Source: Melioribacteraceae bacterium
Lineage (GTDB): Bacteria > Bacteroidota > Ignavibacteria > Ignavibacteriales > Melioribacteraceae
DNA: 64,000 bases
Assembly (NCBI GenBank): GCA_022181065.1
Contig: BQMY01000116.1
Span: 1 to 64,000, forward strand
Direction: 5' to 3'
Shown one piece after another: positions 35,969-43,595 of this stretch. The position numbers and the translations under genes were made by a program. The stretch's first letter is position 1; each line of letters opens with the position of its first letter. Under the pieces are notes generated by a model that saw only the letters and a list, made by a program, of their open reading frames with translations, searched no databases and had not been told where the DNA came from.

Positions 35969-36099
35969 TTATAACCAATCATACATAAGCCGATTAACCC
36001 CAAATGCCTGTAGAGCAAAAGTTATCCAAAGCGAAACCAAAAATGTGAATAACTTCGGCGCACTTGCAGGGCAAATTCCGATTGATGTGATTGTTATAA
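35969..36099 (-). repeat. attC-like recombination site 4 (proximal)
   Basis: 131 bp. Minus strand: R'' TTATAAC, AATCACATCAATCGG, an inner stem AAGTTATTCACA..TGGATAACTTT, AATCGGCTTATGTATGATTG, and R' GTTATAA. R'' and R' are perfectly complementary. Confidence 0.84.
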
Positions 36100-36294
36100 G
36101 TTATTTTTTGTAATTCCTGAATTATTTGATAGCAGTTTTCAATTCATAACGTGTTTGTGTAATATTTCGTTGCGTGTTTCATCAACTAAATTAGCAAATG
36201 CAAGCCGAATAGAAAATCTCCGAGGATTATCGCAAGCATACGCGAACGCGCAATGAGTTACACACACAGCTGCAGATGTATTTTGATATTTTCT

Positions 36295-36930
36295 TTATAA
36301 ATTCACATTTATAGTATAAAGCGCAATTAAATAGATAGTAAAAGATATTAATGCTACTAAAAACGGTTTGTATTGCCTTTCATTTTTTTTATCCCACAAT
36401 ATCAATCCAGAAAGAATGCCGATGACAAATAAATATGGAATATGTAAAAAACCTAAATGTTCTAACTCTAATAAAAAAAAGATGATTCTGCCTAAAGTTG
36501 GTCCAATGAAAATTAATGCAATTGCTATCATATACCTCATATGAATGGCAACATTATTCTTATATTTTATGGCAAGCGCATAAAACAATATTAAGAGAAC
36601 AATATCAAACGAAGCATTTAATGGAAAAAGGTTCTTTCCGTATTCTTTGATCATTTGTGGAATAAAAGAAAGGATTAAAGCAAAAAAAACCAGGTAAGAA
36701 ATTTTCCCCAGGAAACGATGTAGTTTGAAGTTCTTAAATCTAATCAATAAAGGTTGTGTAATTATTACAGTAATCCAAATTGATGCTACAAATGCGTGAA
36801 TATGTGTGTACGCATCAACTGTTCCTGTAAATTCAGGTGACAGTACAAAATAGGTTTTATAAAACCCTAAAAATGTTAGTGGGATAAAAAGTAAAAAAAC
36901 AAATCCAATATTTCTATATTCTTTCTCCAT
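36295..36930 (-). CDS. Multi-pass membrane protein (first cassette)
   Basis: 211 aa with about six membrane helices. Histidines on membrane faces (YTHIHAFVASIW, FKLHRFLGKISY, IHMRYM) resemble small heme-b or DUF2306-like membrane proteins, but no firm family is claimed. It occupies the cassette next to attI, the position expected to be newest and best expressed in an integron. Confidence 0.6.
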   Translation of the reverse strand: MEKEYRNIGFVFLLFIPLTFLGFYKTYFVLSPEFTGTVDAYTHIHAFVASIWITVIITQPLLIRFKNFKLHRFLGKISYLVFFALILSFIPQMIKEYGKNLFPLNASFDIVLLILFYALAIKYKNNVAIHMRYMIAIALIFIGPTLGRIIFFLLELEHLGFLHIPYLFVIGILSGLILWDKKNERQYKPFLVALISFTIYLIALYTINVNL

Positions 36931-36966
36931 AAAACTAATTTTTCCTTCAAAAGTGATTTTCCTTAA

Positions 36967-37047
36967 TTGACCAACAACATCCCGCTAACTCTATTAAATA
37001 TAACAGGAATATAAGATATAAAAACATATATATTTCACGTAAACTAC
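36967..37047. repeat. Leader element shared by two cassette genes, copy B
   Basis: TTGACCAAC, AACATCCCGCTA, CTCTATT, CAGGAAT, ACGTAAACTAC in the order of copy A. It lies upstream of the membrane-protein cassette gene. Confidence 0.6.
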
Positions 37048-37118
37048 AGCTTTATAAATTATCAAACTACAATTTCTTCCAAAACTGTTCACGGATCAAA
37101 ATAGTACTTGGGAAAATA

Positions 37119-37250
37119 CAATATACTGAATTATTCTTATATGCAGTTTCATACCCAATAGTGATATACTGAATTTTTTAGAGCTAAGTTATTGTTTTTC
37201 TCCACACTTAACTTTCAGTATATTCCAATATACAAGAATAATTCTTATAT
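37119..37250. promoter_or_regulatory. Repeat cluster upstream of intI
   Basis: CAATATAC..TTATTCTTATAT at 37119-37142 recurs at 37226-37250. ATATACTGAA at 37121 and 37164 has an inverted copy TTCAGTATAT at 37214. These could be integrase-binding repeats of attI or operators of an intI regulator. Confidence 0.5.
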
Positions 37251-37261
37251 TCACTTTTTAA

Positions 37262-37285
37262 AATTATTTATAACTTCCAATCATC
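37262..37285 (-). repeat. attI-like core site
   Basis: On the minus strand GATGATTGGAAGTTATAA ends in the same GTTATAA core as attC sites 1 and 4. It shares the flank ATGATTGG with site 4. The core is at 37268-37274, 22 bp before the intI start. Confidence 0.62.
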
Positions 37286-37295
37286 CGGAAACCTT

Positions 37296-38252
37296 ATGTC
37301 ACACCTGTTAAATACAATGCGCGAAGTAATCCGTGTAAAGAACTACAGTATTCGTACCGAAATAGCATATATAAATTGGGTAAAACGATTCATCGCATTT
37401 CACGAAAACCGACATCCTAAAGAGCTCAATTCAGAACATATAAAAAATTACCTGACTCATCTGGTGGTAAAGCAGAACGTTTCACCTTCAACTCAAAATC
37501 AGGCGCTCAACGCAATAATTTTTCTATATAACAACGTACTCAACATAGAACTTGACGACTTCAATAACTTTCAGCGAGCAAAAAAACCGAAACGGTTACC
37601 CCATGTTTTCACACACGAACAAGCCATAGACGTTATAAACCAGCTTGATGGAAATTTTAAGCTCATGGCTTCTCTTCTTTATGGTTCCGGACTCCGATTA
37701 TTGGAAGTTCTTCGTCTACGTGTGAAAGATGTCGACCCAGGAAGAAAACAACTCCTCATCCGTGAAGCAAAGGGGAAAAAAGACCGATATTCCATACTCC
37801 CGAAAACACTCATAGAACCATTGAAAATCCAATTGAAAAAAGTGGAGATGCTGCATTTTCAGGATTTATCCAACGGATTCGGCGAAGTCTATCTTCCCGG
37901 TGCAATTGCGGAAAAATACCCGAATGCATCAAAAACACTAGACTGGCAATATGTTTTTCCTTCCCCGAGGATTTCAAAAGACCCGCGCTCAGGCAAAAAT
38001 CTGCGCCATCATATTCATGAAAGTAATCTGCAGAGAGAAATCAAAAACGCAATACGTAAAACAGATATCAGATTTCCGGCAAGCGCGCATACTTTCAGAC
38101 ACACATTCGCGACACAACTTTTAATTAACGGATATGATATTCGCACAGTACAGGAATTATTAGGGCATAACGATGTTTCGACAACTATGATCTACACTCA
38201 CGTCATTAATAAAACCGCTGATAATATTAAATCGCCGCTGGATAATTCATAA
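37296..38252 (+). CDS. intI: Integron integrase IntI (tyrosine recombinase)
   Basis: 318 aa. N-terminal SAM-like core-binding domain, then a catalytic domain with Arg134 (GSGLRLLE), His265/Arg268 (HTFRHTFA), His291 ([15 protein letters not shown]) and Tyr300. Diagnostic for IntI versus XerC/D is the extra helix segment at about 200-240 ([36 protein letters not shown]). Role: attI x attC and attC x attC recombination, capturing cassettes as folded single strands. It points away from the array, the standard integron layout. Confidence 0.95.
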   Translation: MSHLLNTMREVIRVKNYSIRTEIAYINWVKRFIAFHENRHPKELNSEHIKNYLTHLVVKQNVSPSTQNQALNAIIFLYNNVLNIELDDFNNFQRAKKPKRLPHVFTHEQAIDVINQLDGNFKLMASLLYGSGLRLLEVLRLRVKDVDPGRKQLLIREAKGKKDRYSILPKTLIEPLKIQLKKVEMLHFQDLSNGFGEVYLPGAIAEKYPNASKTLDWQYVFPSPRISKDPRSGKNLRHHIHESNLQREIKNAIRKTDIRFPASAHTFRHTFATQLLINGYDIRTVQELLGHNDVSTTMIYTHVINKTADNIKSPLDNS

Positions 38253-38519
38253 ACTGAACAGAACTTCGCCACATAAGTCACACTGTTCTTATACCCGCGA
38301 GGAATAAATTCCCAAACTAAATACCTCCGCTCCTCAATTATCTTTTATATAGGAGTTGCCACTCTTCATATCAACAGAATTCTTTACTTTCGCTTGTTTT
38401 CCGAAACAAACCGTAATAAAACAACTAATATTTCCTGCTCTTCGAACTACATTTCGGCTCTATGCTTTTCATTTCGTTGCCTAATATGTAAATTAGAGCA
38501 AAACAAAAATGGAGAATCT

Positions 38520-40358
38520 ATGTCAGAAAAATTGATCGAATGTGTACCTAATTTTTCAGAAGCACACGACCTCTCAATAATTAAGCAGATTACAGACGAA
38601 ATTGAAAAAGTTGAAAATACCAAACTGCTCGATGTCGATCCCGGTCCGGATATGAATCGTACTGTCGTAACTTTCGTATCTGACCCGGAAGGAGTTAAGG
38701 AAGCCGCCTTCAGAGCTATTAAAAAAGCGTCCGAACTCATCGATATGTCTAAGCACAAAGGTTCTCACCCCCGAATGGGTGCAACAGATGTTTGTCCTTT
38801 TGTTCCTGTTAGCGGAGTTACGGAAGAAGAATGTATCAGAATATCAGAAGAAGTGGCCGAGCGCGTAGGAAACCAACTTGGTATCCCCATTTTCCTGTAT
38901 GAAAAAAGCGCGAAAAAACCGGATCGTAAAAATCTTGCCATTATCCGGCAGGGTGAATATGAAGGATTAAAAGAAAAGTTTACTGATCCTAACTGGAAAC
39001 CCGATTATGGTCCAGCGGTTTTCAATCCACAAGCAGGAGCTACGGCAATTGGTGTGCGTGAATTTCTTATAGCTTATAATATATCCCTGAATACCCGTGA
39101 AAAGAAATATGCATCCGATATCGCGTTTGAACTTCGTGAAAAAGGACGCTCAGCACGTCGCCCCGCCGGCGATCCTTTCTACTTCAAGGGCGGTTCAACA
39201 ATGCGCTATAGTAAAGGAAATTATCCATGCGGAAATTGTGATTTCGACGGGAAATCAATCGAAGAAACTATTGAACATTGCAAAACCGAACATGGATATG
39301 ACCTGAAACATCTTATGGAATTAAACTCGATCAATCCAGCAAAACCGGAAGGGAAACCGGTTAAAAAGCCGGGAATGTTCAAAGACTGTAAGGCAATCGG
39401 CTGGATGGTATCCGAGTATGATCGAGCCCAAATATCAATCAATCTTACAAACTACAATGTCACCTCAATGCACCATGTTCTCGATGCTACACGCGAAATG
39501 GCTGCTAAAAAAGGATTGGTGGTAACCGGAAGTGAAATTGTCGGACTTGTTCCCTTCCCCGCGCTGCTCGAAACAGGAAAACACTATCTCAAAAAACAGG
39601 GTCGCTCCACCGGTATCCCTGCGAATGATATCCTGACAACTGCAATTCAGTCACTCGGGTTGGAAGATGTTTCCGAATTCGACATCTCTGAACGAGTTCT
39701 TGGTCTTCCAAAAGATGCTGAAAACGCGTTAGTCGGATTTACAGTACGTGAATTTACTAATGAAGTTTCCAGAGAGTCCCCTGCGCCTGGAGGCGGTTCA
39801 ATTGCCGCATTGGCCGGAGCGCTAGGAGCTTCACTCTCATCCATGGTCGCAAATCTGACAGCTAACAAAGCTGGTACCGAAGAGATTGATGAAATCCTCA
39901 ACAAAGCCGCTGATGACTGCCAGGAAATCAAAGATAAACTAATTAAAGCAGTTGATGATGATACAAATGCATTTAACGCGTATATGGACGCAAGACGCCT
40001 CCCCCAAAAAACAGAAGAAGAAAAGTCGGCTCGTGAATCTGCGATGCTTGACGGATTAAAGCAAGCCGTGATGGTTCCGCTTGAAACAGCAAAGCTAAGC
40101 TATCGCGCTATTGAAATAGCTCAAATTGTGGTTCAGTTCGGAAATATTAATTCCATAACGGACGTTGGTGTAGGTGCTCAAATCGCCTTTGTCGGTGTTC
40201 AGGGCGGAATTTATAATGTCCTCATAAATTTAAAAGATATCAACGACGCAAACTTCAACGAACGGATGCGTAAGGAATGCAACGAAATCAAATCAAAAGC
40301 TATTGAAAAACTGAGTATCGTCGCATCAAAAGTTGATAAAGTTCTCGAAATGAAATAG
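38520..40358 (+). CDS. ftcD: Formiminotransferase-cyclodeaminase
   Basis: 612 aa from the ATG at 38520 (GGAG site); an upstream in-frame ATG adds 42 atypical residues. N-terminal formiminotransferase (LIECVPNFSEAHD, HKGSHPRMGATDVCPFVP), C-terminal cyclodeaminase from about 415 (ESPAPGGGSIAALAGALG). Role: moves the formimino group of formiminoglutamate to tetrahydrofolate and then deaminates it, the end of histidine breakdown. A CxxC-x12-H-x4-H segment (Cys237, Cys240, His253, His258) looks like a zinc finger inserted in the first domain. No hut genes are nearby. Confidence 0.93.
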   Translation: MSEKLIECVPNFSEAHDLSIIKQITDEIEKVENTKLLDVDPGPDMNRTVVTFVSDPEGVKEAAFRAIKKASELIDMSKHKGSHPRMGATDVCPFVPVSGVTEEECIRISEEVAERVGNQLGIPIFLYEKSAKKPDRKNLAIIRQGEYEGLKEKFTDPNWKPDYGPAVFNPQAGATAIGVREFLIAYNISLNTREKKYASDIAFELREKGRSARRPAGDPFYFKGGSTMRYSKGNYPCGNCDFDGKSIEETIEHCKTEHGYDLKHLMELNSINPAKPEGKPVKKPGMFKDCKAIGWMVSEYDRAQISINLTNYNVTSMHHVLDATREMAAKKGLVVTGSEIVGLVPFPALLETGKHYLKKQGRSTGIPANDILTTAIQSLGLEDVSEFDISERVLGLPKDAENALVGFTVREFTNEVSRESPAPGGGSIAALAGALGASLSSMVANLTANKAGTEEIDEILNKAADDCQEIKDKLIKAVDDDTNAFNAYMDARRLPQKTEEEKSARESAMLDGLKQAVMVPLETAKLSYRAIEIAQIVVQFGNINSITDVGVGAQIAFVGVQGGIYNVLINLKDINDANFNERMRKECNEIKSKAIEKLSIVASKVDKVLEMK

Positions 40359-40392
40359 CAGAACTCTCGTTTTGAGCGATTCGCCCTTTAAA

Positions 40393-40431
40393 GTCCTTCC
40401 CTTTGTTAGAGGGAAGGATTTTGGATGGGTT
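40393..40431 (+). repeat. R2 element copy
   Basis: TCCTTCCC, TTTGTTAGA, GGGAAGGA, TTTT, GGATGGGTT between the convergent ftcD and TonB-receptor genes. Confidence 0.6.
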
Positions 40432-40436
40432 CAAAA

Positions 40437-42842
40437 TCAAAACCTTGCTCTCATTGCCAGAATAAAATTCCTCCCCGGCGCGACAAGACCTGAAGAATAA
40501 GTTCTGTACCTTACGTTGGTAAGGTTTTCCACACCCGAAGAAATTGACAATATATCCGAGAGTTGATAATCAGCCTTGAGATTTAACGTAATCCACGCTG
40601 GAGAATACGGATTTCCGTTTTCATCTGCCGCGTAAATGTAATCCTTCGATTTTTCCCCGTCAGGCAAATCTTCAAAACTCACCTCACCGTTATACAATGC
40701 GTACAAATCAATATTCAATTTCTGTAATTTGTAAGTGAGATGTGTCGCTCCGAACCATGGAGCCGCGTGGCGTAGTGGAGAAGTAGAACCATCATCCAGT
40801 TCCTCTTCCCCCTTCTGATAATTGAATTTGGTTGACAAACCAAATCCTTCGGGAAAATCTATACTCAAACCTGCCTGGATTCCCCAAACGGTCGCCTTCG
40901 AGGCATTTTGTATAGCCTGTACCTGGCTTAGTTCACCGTCATACATTATAGAGTCTAGCCCGTTTAGAGTAAAATCTCTTCTCACTAACGCATCTTCCAG
41001 AATAGTATAGTACCCGGTCAGGTCAAACTTCACGGCGTCATTAAATACTTTGGCTATTCCTAGTTCAGTATTATAGGCATACTCTGCCTTCAAATCAGGA
41101 TTAGGAACTACAACCGCACCCGGTTCGCTGTCAAACACTTTTCCAACATCATCTACATTCGGTGATCTGAATCCGGTCGCAAATTGCAGACTAACCGTCC
41201 ACGTTTTTTCAGGATTATAGACGGCGCCCGCGCTTGCTGTTACCGCACCGCTATTCAATTCAGCCTCGGTAAATGGAAACGGGTAGAAAGTATTGTCAAA
41301 CTCGGCATTGAGAATAAAATGATTATATCTCACCCCTGCCGAAAGTGACAAATCTTCTCTTGCGCGAAATATATAATCCGAATAAAACGCGATTGATGTC
41401 CAATCAGCTTTAGGGTATCGTGATGGTCCTTTTTTAGTAATACCGGAAACAATATTTTTATCCTCACCGGTTGAAACAACATCGTTGTAAACATATTCCA
41501 GACCATAATTGAGTGTATGTATATTACCCAATCCCTTCGTGAAGTCAAGATTTACACTATAAGCGTCAACATTCTCAACTCTTTTGAACAACTCTGTACC
41601 CTGAAAATCGCGGTCGTATCGGCTCTCTTCAAAAACCTGATAGGCTAGTCTCAAAGTCAGGTCATCGTACAACACAGAAGGATTATGATGTGTGATCGCA
41701 AGATTGTGCATCATCCATTTTTGAGGTCCATAATACCATTCTGCGCTCCGCGGACTCCCATTTCTGTATCGAATCAGACGGTCATACCTGCTATATTTTG
41801 ATGTTTCCGAATAGAACAATCCGTAAACAAGTTCCCAATCTTTATTTGGGATATACAAAGCCTTCTGCAATAAGTTAAATTGATTATAACCTGTCGAAAC
41901 CTGTAATTGAGGCTCTTCATTGCTGAAAACAAGATCAGTTCCGGACAAAGGTTGAACATATTCGGGTCTGAGATATTCATCCGGACCGTTGGAGCCCATC
42001 ATCAAATTGTCATAATCATTGTATGTAATACTCGTCAGGAGAGCAAACTTCTTCCATCCGATATTGATATTGAAATTCCCTGTCATTTCATTATTTGCTG
42101 TTGAATGCCGCAACGAAGCACTCCCTTTGAGGAAAGCGGAATTTCCCAACGAAAGCTGCGGTCTCAGAGTGTAGAAATTCATAACGCCGCCAATCGCGTC
42201 ACTCCCATACAATATCGAACCGGGACCGAATAACACCTCTGTTCGTTCAATAGAATATGGATCGATCGAGATAACATTTTGTACATTCCCGCTTCGGAAA
42301 ATCGCGTTATTCATTCTTACGCCGTCAACAGCTAGCAGGAGTCTGTTCGTTGCAAATCCGCGGATCATCGGACTCCCGCCCCCCATCTGCGATTTCTGCA
42401 TAAATACTTCACCGGAAATTGTTAACATATCCGCGGCGGTCTGAGGATTCTGCAAAAACACTTCCTTCGGGGCAATTGTCGTAACCTTTACCGGTACATC
42501 ATTCTCCGGCTGACTCCATCTCGTAGCTGAAATCACTACTTGTTCAAGAGCTACATTTGTTGGATTCATCTTCAGAACAAAACCCATATCTTCCAACTCA
42601 TTATAGCTGATATGCAGTGTTTCATATCCAAGCATCTGAATAAGAATATCATCTACTCCCTTAAACGAGCCGATATTAGCCTTCCCGGCGGCATTTGTGA
42701 GAGAAGATAATTTTGGAGACTTTGAATAAATTGTTACGAGTTCAATCGGTGTACCCGATTGAGCATCTTTTATTAATAGTATCTGTCCACTTGCCTGTGA
42801 CACAAAAAACAGCATTGCAAGCAGAAATAACATAGTTCTCAT
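40437..42842 (-). CDS. TonB-dependent receptor, heme/hemoglobin type
   Basis: 801 aa. Signal peptide about 1-19 (ending ASGQ), a carboxypeptidase-like regulatory domain (about 20-110), then a plug (DMLTISGEVFMQKSQMGGG, MIRGFATNRLLLAVDGVRMNNA, ERTEVLFGPGSILYGSDAIGG) and a 22-strand barrel ending in an aromatic residue (AMRARF). The plug resembles the hemoglobin/transferrin/lactoferrin receptor subfamily. Role: TonB-driven uptake of heme or another iron compound; the ligand is inferred. Followed upstream by a small secreted protein gene. Confidence 0.9.
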   Translation of the reverse strand: MRTMLFLLAMLFFVSQASGQILLIKDAQSGTPIELVTIYSKSPKLSSLTNAAGKANIGSFKGVDDILIQMLGYETLHISYNELEDMGFVLKMNPTNVALEQVVISATRWSQPENDVPVKVTTIAPKEVFLQNPQTAADMLTISGEVFMQKSQMGGGSPMIRGFATNRLLLAVDGVRMNNAIFRSGNVQNVISIDPYSIERTEVLFGPGSILYGSDAIGGVMNFYTLRPQLSLGNSAFLKGSASLRHSTANNEMTGNFNINIGWKKFALLTSITYNDYDNLMMGSNGPDEYLRPEYVQPLSGTDLVFSNEEPQLQVSTGYNQFNLLQKALYIPNKDWELVYGLFYSETSKYSRYDRLIRYRNGSPRSAEWYYGPQKWMMHNLAITHHNPSVLYDDLTLRLAYQVFEESRYDRDFQGTELFKRVENVDAYSVNLDFTKGLGNIHTLNYGLEYVYNDVVSTGEDKNIVSGITKKGPSRYPKADWTSIAFYSDYIFRAREDLSLSAGVRYNHFILNAEFDNTFYPFPFTEAELNSGAVTASAGAVYNPEKTWTVSLQFATGFRSPNVDDVGKVFDSEPGAVVVPNPDLKAEYAYNTELGIAKVFNDAVKFDLTGYYTILEDALVRRDFTLNGLDSIMYDGELSQVQAIQNASKATVWGIQAGLSIDFPEGFGLSTKFNYQKGEEELDDGSTSPLRHAAPWFGATHLTYKLQKLNIDLYALYNGEVSFEDLPDGEKSKDYIYAADENGNPYSPAWITLNLKADYQLSDILSISSGVENLTNVRYRTYSSGLVAPGRNFILAMRARF

Positions 42843-42878
42843 GATATTCCTTTTTCTACATCAATTAAATTTGGTTAA

Positions 42879-43406
42879 TTAAACAAGAAAAAGGGCTTTT
42901 GGCGGGGGTATTGATGGCTTTTTGAAATGACTTATCCATGTAAATTCAGGTAAACAATAGGGCTGATCTTTATATTCTGGTCTGTATTCATTTAATTCAC
43001 CGGGAGGATATAATCCCGTTAGCATTAAGTTCAGAATTCTTGAAAAATCCTTGTCGGTTGGATCATTCTCTTTACCGAGCAAAATTCTGATTTTCTGCAC
43101 TATCAGAGTTTCATCGGTATCAGCCCAACAATAATAATGCACCGAGTCCGCGCTTTCATAACTTCGCACTATGTCGTACATTATTCCGGAGAACTCAAAT
43201 TCCTTACTGTGTTTCCACTTTAAAACAGTTTTCGTTTCTTCTTTTGAAAACTCCAGAAATGTTAGTTCTTCATCCGGGAGCCCACGCAATATTGTCCATT
43301 TCGCCACCTTTTTCGCGGTTTTCTGCTGATAATTTAGCATACCGAATGAAATCCAGAATGGCGCTATAAAACTGAACACCAACAATATTGATAATATTTT
43401 GCGCAA
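42879..43406 (-). CDS. Small secreted or membrane-anchored protein of unknown function
   Basis: 175 aa. N-terminal hydrophobic segment (3-22), then an alpha/beta region (TFLEFSKEETKTVLKWKHSKEFEF, YESADSVHYYCWADTDETL) and a Pro-rich end (SIPPPKALFLV). No family recognised. It is 36 bp before the TonB receptor on the same strand, so they are probably co-transcribed; a partner role in uptake is only context inference. Confidence 0.6.
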   Translation of the reverse strand: MRKILSILLVFSFIAPFWISFGMLNYQQKTAKKVAKWTILRGLPDEELTFLEFSKEETKTVLKWKHSKEFEFSGIMYDIVRSYESADSVHYYCWADTDETLIVQKIRILLGKENDPTDKDFSRILNLMLTGLYPPGELNEYRPEYKDQPYCLPEFTWISHFKKPSIPPPKALFLV

Positions 43407-43542
43407 GTACTTCCAAAAATTTGCTAAAACACGAAATTACTAAAATCGGGAATTATATAAAAGATTTATGGTGTGATAAAATTCACCTCAATCTTGCATC
43501 CTATCATATTACTTTTCACACTTATTAATTGGTAAGAATAAA

Positions 43543-43573
43543 AAAGCCGGAACTAAATAATAATCCCGGCTTT
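43543..43573 (-). terminator. Terminator of the coiled-coil gene
   Basis: On the minus strand AAAGCCGGG, a 13-base loop, CCGGCTTTTTT. It lies 22 bp past the stop. Confidence 0.85.
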
Positions 43574-43595
43574 GATAAAAGTTTTTCATACCGGT

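Larger units (their letters stand above)
36931..37295. other. 365-bp intI / first-cassette control region
   Basis: No gene. It contains leader element copy B (36967-37047), direct and inverted ATATACTGAA repeats (37119-37250) and the attI-like core (37268-37274). Promoters for intI and for the first cassette must lie here. Confidence 0.6.

Noticed and set aside
28465-36099. Plain REP/MITE elements instead of attC sites
   Set aside because: Copies occur only in the intI-adjacent array, and their end boxes match across each cassette, which REP elements would not do. Still worth a covariance-model check.
37296-38252. XerC/XerD or phage integrase
   Set aside because: The extra segment around residues 200-240 and the adjacent attC-like sites fit IntI; no prophage genes or dif-like use is seen.
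38394-38519. Longer N-terminus for formiminotransferase-cyclodeaminase
   Set aside because: The added 42 residues are Cys/Ser/Asn-rich and unlike the family; the ATG at 38520 has a good ribosome site and the family-like start.
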